Of a stretch of DNA of 64,000 nt, positions 44,085 through 52,390 are shown piece by piece. Position numbers and translations under genes: made by a program. The notes under the pieces were generated by a model, which was not told the DNA's origin, did not search any database, and saw nothing but the letters and a program-made list of their open reading frames with translations. Within the stretch, counting starts at the first letter, position 1, and every line of letters starts with the position of its first letter. This stretch comes from JACRCG01 sp964524835 (GTDB lineage: Bacteria > Desulfobacterota > Desulfuromonadia > Geobacterales > Pseudopelobacteraceae). The stretch is from positions 29,652 to 93,651 of the forward strand of contig CAZGEG010000019.1 of the NCBI GenBank assembly GCA_964524835.1, written 5' to 3'.

Positions 44085-45370
44085 TCCGCACCTTTCTCAA
44101 TACACTTCCCAACGGCTTGCGGGTCGTCTGCGTCGAAATGCCGCATCTGCATGCCGCCGAGCTCGCAATCTATCTCAAGGTCGGCGGCCGCAACGACCCG
44201 CCCGGACGGGAAGGGCTTTCCCATTTCCTGGAGCACATCCTGTTTCGGGGGACTGCTGAATTCCCTTCGTCACTGGCGATCGAGTCGGCCTTCGAGATTG
44301 TCGGCGGTGCCCCGAATGCCGCCACCGATGCCGAATCAACCTACTATTATTCCCGGGTGCACCCGGACAGCATCAAGCGCGGCATGGAGATTTTCGCGTC
44401 GATGCTGACGAAACCGCTTCTGACCGGAATCGAGATCGAGAAGCGGATTATCGCCGAGGAAGCGCGGGAGGACCTGAATGAGCAGGGCGAGGAGGTTAAC
44501 CCGGACACCATCGTCAGCCGGCTCCTCTGGCCCCGGCATCCGCTGGGGAAGCCAACCGTCGGAACGCTGGGAAGCATCGCCGCCATAGACCTGGACGACC
44601 TCAGAGAACATCTGAAAAGCTATTATGTCCCTTCGAATGCGGTTCTGGTCGTGTCCGGCCCGGTTAAAAGCCGTGCCGTTCTCGCTGCCGCCAGGGACTG
44701 TTTCGGGCAGTGGCCAGGCCGGCAGGTACCGGTGGTGCAGACCGTTAAACTCCGCCAGTTTTCTCCACAGATCCGCTGTGTACAGGACTCGGATAGCCAG
44801 ATGAATCTGCAGCTGGCATTCCTCGGTTTTGCCCGCGACGATCGCCGCTTCATGGCGCTGCGTTTCTTGCGACGGATTCTTGCCGGCGGAGGCAGCTCCC
44901 GCCTCCACCTGCGCTTGCGGGAGGAGCTGGGCATCATTTATTCCGTGGACGGCGCAATCGGGGCCTACGACGAAACCGGCTGTCTGGCGTTTGATCTGTC
45001 TACAGCTCCGGACACGCTGACCCATGCGGTCGAAGCGGCGTTCGAAGAGCTGTTCCGCATCACGGCAGAGCCGGTTCCAGGTGATGAGCTGGAGCGGATT
45101 CGCAATTCCTATATTTTCGATCTTGAATTCAGCCGGGATTCCGCCTACGAAATGGGGGGGCGCTACGGATGGGGCGAGCTGATGGGGGTTGTCAGGAGCA
45201 TCGAGGAGGACCAGAGCGAGGCGCGCCGGATCACTGCTGCAGTGCTTCAGGAAACCGCCCGCGCGCTCTTTGCCCCGGAAAACCTGCGTCTGGTGGCGGT
45301 GGGGCCGTGGAAACGCGGCATGAAGAAGGCGTTGCGGGAGCAGGTAGCACTGTACCAGCAGCGATTTTAA
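44081..45370 (+). CDS. M16-family zinc peptidase
   Basis: A 429-residue peptidase with the inverted zinc motif HFLEH (SHFLEHILFRGT) and the downstream E-x6-E region (EKRIIAEEAREDLNEQ). No signal peptide is visible, so it probably acts in the cytoplasm, like the YmxG/PqqF-like processing peptidases. It differs from the secreted pair at 31-34 kb. It is coupled to the HIT gene and ends the operon. Confidence 0.9.
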   Translation: MIRTFLNTLPNGLRVVCVEMPHLHAAELAIYLKVGGRNDPPGREGLSHFLEHILFRGTAEFPSSLAIESAFEIVGGAPNAATDAESTYYYSRVHPDSIKRGMEIFASMLTKPLLTGIEIEKRIIAEEAREDLNEQGEEVNPDTIVSRLLWPRHPLGKPTVGTLGSIAAIDLDDLREHLKSYYVPSNAVLVVSGPVKSRAVLAAARDCFGQWPGRQVPVVQTVKLRQFSPQIRCVQDSDSQMNLQLAFLGFARDDRRFMALRFLRRILAGGGSSRLHLRLREELGIIYSVDGAIGAYDETGCLAFDLSTAPDTLTHAVEAAFEELFRITAEPVPGDELERIRNSYIFDLEFSRDSAYEMGGRYGWGELMGVVRSIEEDQSEARRITAAVLQETARALFAPENLRLVAVGPWKRGMKKALREQVALYQQRF

Positions 45371-45395
45371 CGGTTCCGCAGCTCAAGCCGGCAGT

Positions 45396-46094
45396 TCAGA
45401 CGGTCAGGCGGTCGCGGTCGGACTCCCTGCGGGTCCCCGTGATCCGCGCAATGACAGACGCACCGGATTCATCCAGGTTGCCGAAGCGAAGGCCGATACC
45501 GGGGGGGTGACGGCTTACACCCCACGGTTTTATTCGACACACTTCTGCCGCTATGCGGCAGCCGAATTCCGGGAAGAGAACGGACAGCCGGTCTTCAACG
45601 GTGAATTGTTCGGACTGCACATCAACGATGAATGCCCCTCCCCACGAAATATCCAACGTAAACCCACGTAAATCCGAGCCTTTATGAGTAATGAGCGTGG
45701 AAATGCAGACCGGGTGTCGCCGGAACTCGCGCAGCCGTTTGGGGAGGTTGGCGAAACATGTGTTGTGCAGGAAGTCGTCGAGGCTTCTATCCTGCTTCGA
45801 GACGCCCGGTGTATTCATCGGCACGAGAATGAACCCCACCGTTCGCACCCGCAGGGTCGGGAAAAAGTTGGCCAGTGTGTACGCGACAATCTTCTCTTCC
45901 CCCTTCGATTTAATAATCGATGGGAGGTCTACCAGCATGCCGCTGTACAGCCCTGTGATGGCGATATCTTCAGCCTCGCGGAAGCTGGCGCAGGGGGCCG
46001 CTACGGCTCCGGCTTTGTCCAGGAAGGCAGTCAGTGCTGCCCGGGTCTCATCAACGTATGAAACCACCAGTATCGGGTGCGGTGGCAGAGGCAT
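45396..46094 (-). CDS. PilZ-domain protein
   Basis: A 232-residue protein. The N-terminal 100 residues show no known motif (ILVVSYVDETRAALTAFLDKAG looks receiver-like but lacks a clear phospho-Asp). The C-terminal half is a PilZ domain for c-di-GMP: RRHPV (the RxxxR region) and DISWGGAFI (D-x-S-x2-G). It probably changes motility or surface behaviour in response to c-di-GMP. The start at 46094 follows the CheX stop by 2 bases. Confidence 0.85.
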   Translation of the reverse strand: MPLPPHPILVVSYVDETRAALTAFLDKAGAVAAPCASFREAEDIAITGLYSGMLVDLPSIIKSKGEEKIVAYTLANFFPTLRVRTVGFILVPMNTPGVSKQDRSLDDFLHNTCFANLPKRLREFRRHPVCISTLITHKGSDLRGFTLDISWGGAFIVDVQSEQFTVEDRLSVLFPEFGCRIAAEVCRIKPWGVSRHPPGIGLRFGNLDESGASVIARITGTRRESDRDRLTV

Positions 46095-46096
46095 GG

Positions 46097-46600
46097 CTAC
46101 TCTTCGATTGAGAGCGAGACCATGAACCACTCTTCGTCAGTGGCAAATTTGATCGTGATGTTCTCAAGATTGTTTCCGGAAGAGACGTTGTAATCAGCGC
46201 CATTGATGACCGACGGCGTCGAGAGCTGTATGTCCGAGCCTCCTTTGGAGAGGTGCTGCTTGAAAGAGCCGGCGACCATGTTGGCGATCTCGCCCATGGC
46301 GTCATTGACGTCATCATCAATCTCGGTGACCTCCATGCCCAGCATCAGGGACGTGAACGAAATGGCCAGCGGCCAGGGGATATGGACACTCACCAGGCCG
46401 TTATAGGTGCCGGCCAGACCGACCATGGCAGTCAGGCACTCTTTGAAATGGGTCGTCACATCGATTTGAAGCGGCAGGTGCATCAGATCCTCTACCCCGA
46501 CCATGGTGATGAAAACATCCTGGACATCCTTGATGAGGCCTTTGGTCAGCTGATCTTCAGTCATGTTGATTGCTGCGAGTGTTTCAGGTTTCATCGACAT
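46097..46600 (-). CDS. cheX: Chemotaxis phosphatase CheX-like protein
   Basis: A CheC/CheX-type CheY-P phosphatase. The active-site pattern E-x2-N is present in GEIANMVAGSFKQ. The rest of the fold fits CheX (YNGLVSVHIPW, GADYNVSSGNN). ATG 46600 with GGGGAGG at 9 bases fits best; GTG 46609 would overlap that site. It is translated just before the PilZ gene and may couple chemotaxis to c-di-GMP output. Confidence 0.85.
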   Translation of the reverse strand: MSMKPETLAAINMTEDQLTKGLIKDVQDVFITMVGVEDLMHLPLQIDVTTHFKECLTAMVGLAGTYNGLVSVHIPWPLAISFTSLMLGMEVTEIDDDVNDAMGEIANMVAGSFKQHLSKGGSDIQLSTPSVINGADYNVSSGNNLENITIKFATDEEWFMVSLSIEE

Positions 46601-46701
46601 GTTTTCCACCCTCCCCAGTTACCGAATTGAATATGCCTGCAAAGCTGTCCCGCCTGACCTCAGAAACCATCCTGCCTGCGCCCCTGGACCCTCCACAGTT
46701 T

Positions 46702-48144
46702 CTAGTATGCTGTTTCCAGGACGGTCATCTTGATCCGGCCGATGATGGCAATAATCGGCGCCATATCTTCAGGAAGATGCCCCTCAAACAGCTTGAGATG
46801 CGTGGGATCGGCCGGAAGCTGGTTATAGGTCGGGTCAACGGCAACCCATTGACCGCCGATGAGACTCTCGGCCCAGCTGTGGTAGAGAAAACCCTTTCCG
46901 TCAAGATGCACCAGACCGGAAACAAAACGGGTCGGGATGCCGGCTGCCCGTGCCAGAGCCGTGTAAAGACGGGCGTGAGTCTGGCAGTTGCCGCTCTTCG
47001 ACCTGAAACTTTCAACGGCACTGCCACCGTCGTCAATCGTGTCTTTCAGCCGGTCTGCCGTCCAGGCCGCCAGAACTTTAACCAGCTCCTCCTGACTTTT
47101 GGCTCCCTCGGCGAGCAGTCCGGCCTGGGCTTTGATCTCGGGAGCGTCCGACTCGATCTTGTCTGCCGGTTTCAGCTGCCGTTCTTCCGGTTTTTGCGGC
47201 GGCTCGGAGGGCAGCTGCACGAGAGAGCCGGTTTTAAAGATTACCCGCCCGGTGCCCCGTTTTTCCGCCTGCTGACCGCCTCCCTGCAGCAGCGGCAGGG
47301 CATCATTCCAGTCGCTGATCTCAACCGCCAGCCCGGTCAGCTTTCCAGGGTCCTTGAGCGGCGGCTGTACGCGCACCAGGCTGAAGTCATAGATCAGGTC
47401 CTTCTTGGCCAGCGCCCAGTCACTGATGTACGGTCCGAGAGCCATCGGCTGCTCGACCCTTGTCGTTACCAGCCCTTCCCGCACCGATTCCTCGAGGGTA
47501 TTCCCCTGCCGGTCAACCCAGATATCGTTGTTGACAAAAGGGTACAGGTTATTGCGGAGTTTGAGGGCCGGCAGTCCTTCCGTCGTTTTGTCCTCGCCCA
47601 GGACGGTGATCTGCACCTCCTTGATTTTAGGCTCTTCCGGGTCGAACGCCAGGATCTTGTACGAGGCCCCGGTTGAGGCCGAACGCATGAGCGGAATCAA
47701 ATTGAGGGCGGGGCCGGGATACACCTCCCCTTTGAACCTGAGCAGTTTATCGGTAGTTTTGCCGTTTGCGTCGCTTTTTATATGGATGGCACCGCCGCTG
47801 ACCGTGCCGCGCAGGTGCGACGCCGAGCCGTTTACGGTCTGCTCGACATCAAAGGTGCGGAGCGCCAGGTTCTTCGATACCTGGTATGTCTCGCGCATCG
47901 AGGCTTCCTTGGAAAAACTCATTACCTTCATCCGGACACTCCCGTTTCCCTCCATCCGGTAGCCGTCCTCCGCTTTTTCTATCCGTTGGCGATAGAATCC
48001 GACCCGCTCGCTGTTTACATAAATGCCGAACCAGCGTTCCGAGAGCGGCGGGGCGTCAATCTTGGCAAATGGAGCGGCGAGGGCCGCGCCGGTGCTGCAG
48101 AGTACGAATAAGATTGCAGCAATGAACCTGAAATGGTTGGTCAT
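46702..48144 (-). CDS. Secreted transglutaminase-like protein
   Basis: A 480-residue exported protein with a signal peptide (cut near AALAAP). The C-terminal quarter is a transglutaminase-like cysteine peptidase domain with complete triad: C in KSGNCQTHARLY, H in YHSWAESL and D in VAVDPTYNQ. The N-terminal two-thirds is a beta-rich domain of unknown role. Function is unknown; related domains cross-link or cleave proteins or peptidoglycan peptides. ATG 48144 has AAGGAA upstream. Confidence 0.85.
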   Translation of the reverse strand: MTNHFRFIAAILFVLCSTGAALAAPFAKIDAPPLSERWFGIYVNSERVGFYRQRIEKAEDGYRMEGNGSVRMKVMSFSKEASMRETYQVSKNLALRTFDVEQTVNGSASHLRGTVSGGAIHIKSDANGKTTDKLLRFKGEVYPGPALNLIPLMRSASTGASYKILAFDPEEPKIKEVQITVLGEDKTTEGLPALKLRNNLYPFVNNDIWVDRQGNTLEESVREGLVTTRVEQPMALGPYISDWALAKKDLIYDFSLVRVQPPLKDPGKLTGLAVEISDWNDALPLLQGGGQQAEKRGTGRVIFKTGSLVQLPSEPPQKPEERQLKPADKIESDAPEIKAQAGLLAEGAKSQEELVKVLAAWTADRLKDTIDDGGSAVESFRSKSGNCQTHARLYTALARAAGIPTRFVSGLVHLDGKGFLYHSWAESLIGGQWVAVDPTYNQLPADPTHLKLFEGHLPEDMAPIIAIIGRIKMTVLETAY

Positions 48145-48173
48145 CAGCAATTCCTTTTGGGCGTATATGCAAG

Positions 48174-48218
48174 CGCCACCTGTCTTCAGTCGCATTAACA
48201 GGCTGATTGCAGGTGGCG
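48174..48218 (-). other. Inverted repeat CGCCACCTG / CAGGTGGCG
   Basis: Nine-base arms at 48174-48182 and 48210-48218 with a 27-base spacer lie after the GGDEF gene and before the transglutaminase gene on the same strand. It may be a GC-rich terminator of the GGDEF gene or an operator; no T-run follows. Confidence 0.4.
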
Positions 48219-48265
48219 ATGGGAACTTCGGAAACGCCGGCACGGCTCGTGCCGAGCTGCTATAG

Positions 48266-49234
48266 TCAGTTCAGGGCGGTCATTCTGACCAGGCCGGCGG
48301 CGATTTTTGCACCCTCCGGATCGTGAAACTCGACCCGGTTCCTGCCGTTGGCCTTGGCCCGGTACAGGGCGTCGTCCGCCTGTTTGATGAAACCGTCAAC
48401 GGTAAGGGAGTGTTCCTTGGAAAAGGTGGCCACCCCCAGACTTACGGTCAGGCTCAGTTTGGCAAGCTGGCCGGCGTATTTTGTCCCCTGGACCGCCAGG
48501 CGGATACGGTCGGCCACGAACACGGATTCTTTCAGGGTCGAGTCCGGCAGAATGGCGACAAACTCCTCGCCGCCGTAGCGGGCGGCGCAGTCATAGCTGC
48601 GCAGTTCCTTCTGCAGCTGTGAAGCCACCTTCTGCAGGACGACATCTCCCTGCAGATGGCCGTACCCGTCGTTAACCTGCTTGAAGTGGTCGATGTCAAG
48701 CATGATCAGCGACAGATTGCCCCCCTTGCGGACGCTGCGCTGCACCTCTTTGTCAAGGGCCTCCATCATGTAGCGGCGGTTGAAGAGCCCGGTCAGATGG
48801 TCGGTGTTGGAAAGCTCCAGCAGCAGTTCGTTGGAGCGCTTCAGTTCATCCTGCAGCTTCTTGATTTTGAGGTGAACTTTTACCCGTGCAACCAGTTCTT
48901 CGTGGTCGAACGGCTTGGTGATGTAGTCGCTGGCGCCCTGTTCAAGCCCCCTGATCTTCCGCTCCCGGTCGTTCATTCCGGTCAGTATGATTACCGGGAC
49001 ATCCTGAAGGTCCGGCCGAGCCTTCAGCATGCTGAGGAATTTAAAGCCATCGATGCGCGGCATTTCCAGGTCGCACAGGATGATGTCCACGGGAGACGAG
49101 AGGAGCTTCTTGAACCCTTCCAGTCCGTCCTCGGCTTCGTAATAGCGGCTGAAGAGAGAGAACGACTCGAGGGTCCTGATGATCTGTTCCCGGACGGTAA
49201 CGGAATCATCTATGATCAATACACTGGTTGGCAT
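48266..49234 (-). CDS. Response regulator diguanylate cyclase (REC-GGDEF)
   Basis: A 322-residue protein. The receiver (1-120) has LIIDDS, ILCDLEMPRIDG with the phospho-Asp, ILTGMND and YITKPFD. The GGDEF domain (about 155-315) has DHLTGLFNRRYM, LDIDHFKQVND and the active-site RYGGEEF. It makes c-di-GMP from GTP when phosphorylated. The PleD-like core lacks a second receiver. A PilZ effector and CheX are encoded nearby. Confidence 0.95.
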   Translation of the reverse strand: MPTSVLIIDDSVTVREQIIRTLESFSLFSRYYEAEDGLEGFKKLLSSPVDIILCDLEMPRIDGFKFLSMLKARPDLQDVPVIILTGMNDRERKIRGLEQGASDYITKPFDHEELVARVKVHLKIKKLQDELKRSNELLLELSNTDHLTGLFNRRYMMEALDKEVQRSVRKGGNLSLIMLDIDHFKQVNDGYGHLQGDVVLQKVASQLQKELRSYDCAARYGGEEFVAILPDSTLKESVFVADRIRLAVQGTKYAGQLAKLSLTVSLGVATFSKEHSLTVDGFIKQADDALYRAKANGRNRVEFHDPEGAKIAAGLVRMTALN

Positions 49235-49309
49235 AGCGCGGGAGTGTAGCCTACCTGACCTCGAAACTCAATTAATAAAACGGCTATCTCTGCGGGAATC
49301 CGTATTAAA

Positions 49310-49975
49310 TCAGAGCAGCGGCTCCTGCGCCAGCCGCTTCATCTCGGAAATTGTGGCCGCGTAATCAGACGCACCGAAGACGGCACTGCCGGCGACAAAA
49401 ACATCCGCTCCGGCATGGGAGATCCGGGCGATATTGGCAGGTTTGACCCCGCCGTCAACTTCCAGTTCGGCCTCGGAGCCCCGCCGGTCGAGCATCGCCC
49501 GCAACGAGTGGATCTTGGGGAGACAGGCTTCAATGAAGCTCTGGCCGCCAAACCCGGGGTTGACAGTCATCAGCAGCACCAGGTCCAGATCGTCGATAAT
49601 GTAATCGAGCAGGTCCAGCGGAGTTGCCGGATTGAGCGAAACGCCGGCTCTCTTCCCGAGGGACTTGATCAGCTGTATGCTGCGGTGCAGGTGATTGGTC
49701 GCTTCGGCGTGTACGACGATGATGTCGGCGCCGGCCGCGGCAAAATCACCGATGTAGAGGTCGGGATTCTCGATCATCAGATGCACATCCAGCGGCAGGG
49801 TTGTCACCTTGCGGGCAGCTTCAACGATCAGCGGGCCGATCGTGATGTTGGGGACGAAATGGCCATCCATCACGTCGATATGGATGTAGTCGGCGCCGGC
49901 TTTTTCGACGGCACGGATCTCATCGCCGAGACGCGCAAAGTCGGCCGAAAGGATTGAGGGGGCGATTTTTTTCAT
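49310..49975 (-). CDS. rpe: Ribulose-phosphate 3-epimerase
   Basis: A 221-residue TIM-barrel enzyme of the pentose phosphate pathway that interconverts ribulose-5-P and xylulose-5-P. The motifs IAPSILSADFARLGDEI, HIDVMDGHFVPNITIGP, VHLMIENP, VNPGFGGQSFIE and EVDGGVKP all match. It is complete. It is followed by rsmB on the same strand and is probably part of that conserved cluster. Confidence 0.97.
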   Translation of the reverse strand: MKKIAPSILSADFARLGDEIRAVEKAGADYIHIDVMDGHFVPNITIGPLIVEAARKVTTLPLDVHLMIENPDLYIGDFAAAGADIIVVHAEATNHLHRSIQLIKSLGKRAGVSLNPATPLDLLDYIIDDLDLVLLMTVNPGFGGQSFIEACLPKIHSLRAMLDRRGSEAELEVDGGVKPANIARISHAGADVFVAGSAVFGASDYAATISEMKRLAQEPLL

Positions 49976-49991
49976 GGAGGAACTCCCTGTT

Positions 49992-51365
49992 CTATTTTAT
50001 TCGTCTGATCCGCGCGGCGAAGAAGCCGTCCATGCCGTGGCGGTGCGGCCAGACCCGGAACATGCCGTAAAATGCAATCAACTCACTCCACCCGGGAAAA
50101 AGGTCATTCAGATTTTCCAGCATGAACCCGGGGTTGTGCAGGAGGAAATCCTCCACCACCAGCTCATTTTCCGCCTCAGACGTTGAGCAGGTTGAATAGA
50201 GCAGCGTCCCCCCCGGCTTCAGTCTGGCGGCGGCATTCTTCAGCAAGGTTTTCTGCACGGCGGCCAGACGGGTTATGTCGCCGGAAAAGAGGCGCCATTT
50301 CGCCTCCGGATTACGGCGGATAACACCGAGTCCCGAACAGGGCGCGTCCAGCAGGATGCGGTCAAAATAGCCGTCGGGAAAGGTGTCCGGCTGATGCAGG
50401 TCGGCAACAGCGGTAGAAACCGAGCTGATGCCGAGCCGCCGGAGGCTGTCCTGCACGAGCGTCAATTTCGAGCGGGAGATATCGGTTGCGATCAGTTCGC
50501 CCCGGTCATCCATCAACTGGGCGATGTGGCAGGTTTTGCCTCCTGGGGCGCAGCAGGCGTCCCAGACACGTTCCCCCGGTTCGGCACCCAGAAGCTGGCC
50601 CGCCAGTTGTGACGCCTCATCCTGTACGGCGAACAGGCCGGATTCGAAACCGGGGAGCGCGCTGACCGTGTGGCGGCCGGATAGCATGATGCCGTCGGGT
50701 GAATAGCGGCAGGGAGCCGCTTCAATACCTTGAGCTTCAAACTCTTTCAGAAGCAGGTTGCGATCGGAGCGAAGCGTGTTGACCCGCAGCGTCAGCGGGG
50801 GCTGCTGCGAAGAGGCCTCTGCCAGAAGCTGGGCCTCGGCTGCGCCAAGCTGCGCGATCCACTGTTCAGCCAGCCACTCCGGCTGGGAATGTCGGGCCGC
50901 GATCGCCGCTGCCGGATCGGTGGCCATATCGGGAAAGCTGATCGTGTCGCGCCGCCGCAGGTAGTTTCTCAGGACGGCATTGACCAGGCCGCTGGTGCCC
51001 GGGGTGATAAGTTTGGCCAGGTTGACCGACTCATTGACGGCGGCGGAATCGGGGATGCGGTCGAGGCAGGTCAGCTGGTACAGGCCGATTCTCAGGATGA
51101 CCAGCGCCAGCGGGTCAAGCTCTATCATCGGCTTTTCAAGCAGCTGCTGGAGGATATGGTCCAGGGTTCCCTGACGGCGCAGCACTCCGTATACCAGCTC
51201 GGCGTACAGGCCCCGGTCAGGACCGCTCAGCACGCCGTTGGAGAGCTCGATGTCGATCAGTCGGTCGGCGAAGCCCCCCTCTTTCCTGATACGCAGAAGT
51301 GTTTCGCAGGCGGCTTGACGGGGGTTTGCAGTGGAGGTGCCCTTCTCGGCGCGTCTAATAATCAT
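49992..51365 (-). CDS. rsmB: 16S rRNA (cytosine-967 C5)-methyltransferase
   Basis: A 457-residue enzyme with an N-terminal NusB-like domain and a C-terminal SAM-dependent domain. The SAM site is DACCAPGGKTCHIAQL, and the two catalytic cysteines lie in LLDAPCSGLGV and LYSTCSTSEAEN. It methylates C967 in 16S rRNA. ATG 51365 makes an 11-base overlap with htpX; a farther in-frame start at 51398 would overlap it more. Confidence 0.95.
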   Translation of the reverse strand: MIIRRAEKGTSTANPRQAACETLLRIRKEGGFADRLIDIELSNGVLSGPDRGLYAELVYGVLRRQGTLDHILQQLLEKPMIELDPLALVILRIGLYQLTCLDRIPDSAAVNESVNLAKLITPGTSGLVNAVLRNYLRRRDTISFPDMATDPAAAIAARHSQPEWLAEQWIAQLGAAEAQLLAEASSQQPPLTLRVNTLRSDRNLLLKEFEAQGIEAAPCRYSPDGIMLSGRHTVSALPGFESGLFAVQDEASQLAGQLLGAEPGERVWDACCAPGGKTCHIAQLMDDRGELIATDISRSKLTLVQDSLRRLGISSVSTAVADLHQPDTFPDGYFDRILLDAPCSGLGVIRRNPEAKWRLFSGDITRLAAVQKTLLKNAAARLKPGGTLLYSTCSTSEAENELVVEDFLLHNPGFMLENLNDLFPGWSELIAFYGMFRVWPHRHGMDGFFAARIRRIK

Positions 51366-52197
51366 GTGTCCTCGATATGTCTTCCAGTCGGTGGACACGT
51401 TCCGGAATTGGGGGGTGGGTGGAGAAAAGCGACATCAGTCCGCCGCCGGTCAGCGGATTGACGATGAACATGTGTGCGGTGGCGGCATTGGCATTCATAG
51501 GAATCTGCCGGCTCCCGAGCTCCAGCTTCTGCAGTGCCCGGGCAAGGGAGAGCGGATTGCCGCTGATGCCTGCCCCGGCTGCGTCGGCGCCGAATTCGCG
51601 CGAGCGGGAGATGGCCATCTGCACCAGCATGGCGGCAATAGGGGCAAGAATCGCCATGAAGAGCGTGCCGAAGATGCCGCCTCCCTCGTCGTCATCACCC
51701 CGTCCGCCGACGAACATTGACATGTGGGCCAGATAGGTGATCGCACCGGCGAAGGTGGCCGCCATTGTGGAAATCAGGATATCGCGATTCTTGACGTGCC
51801 CCAGTTCGTGAGCCATAACGCCGGCAAGTTCCTCATCGGTCAGGAGCCGCATGATGCCGGTGGTGGCGGCGACCGCGGCGTGGGCCGGATTGCGCCCGGT
51901 CGCAAAGGCGTTCGGGCTGTCGTCCTGGATGATATACACCTTCGGCATCGGCAGGCCGGCCCGTCCGGCCAGGGTCCGCACGATCCCGTAGAAGCGCGGA
52001 TTGTCCCCCTCTTCAATCTGGCGTGCCCCGTACATCCTGAGCACGATCTTGTCGGAGAACCAGTAGGAGAAAAAATTCATCCCGCCAGCGAGCAGAAAGG
52101 CTGCCGTCATCCCTCCTCTGCCGCCGACTGCGCCGCCGATCAGAACCAGCAGCACCGTCAGGAGAGCCATCAGCAATGTGGTTTTCAGTGTGTTCAT
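51355..52197 (-). CDS. htpX: Membrane zinc metalloprotease HtpX
   Basis: A 280-residue M48 protease. Two helices at the N-terminus (LLMALLTVLLVLIGGAVGG and the next) and two in the middle flank the zinc site HELGH (VMAHELGHVKN), with the third ligand E in SREFGADAAG. It degrades misfolded inner-membrane proteins. The gene is complete. rsmB follows with a short overlap. Confidence 0.96.
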   Translation of the reverse strand: MNTLKTTLLMALLTVLLVLIGGAVGGRGGMTAAFLLAGGMNFFSYWFSDKIVLRMYGARQIEEGDNPRFYGIVRTLAGRAGLPMPKVYIIQDDSPNAFATGRNPAHAAVAATTGIMRLLTDEELAGVMAHELGHVKNRDILISTMAATFAGAITYLAHMSMFVGGRGDDDEGGGIFGTLFMAILAPIAAMLVQMAISRSREFGADAAGAGISGNPLSLARALQKLELGSRQIPMNANAATAHMFIVNPLTGGGLMSLFSTHPPIPERVHRLEDISRTHDY

Positions 52198-52390
52198 GGT
52201 ATCCTCACATGATAATCGATGTCCAGATTTTACCGGATACTTTAATAATAATCACCATCGCTTAAAAGCGCAAGGGTCGGCATCCATTCCCGCCAGAAAG
52301 TCATAAAAACAGCTATTTCCTTGCATAGACCCGGTCGATTTGCTATATTCCCAGACCGTCTAAATCCTGTACAAGAACTGAATTTTACTA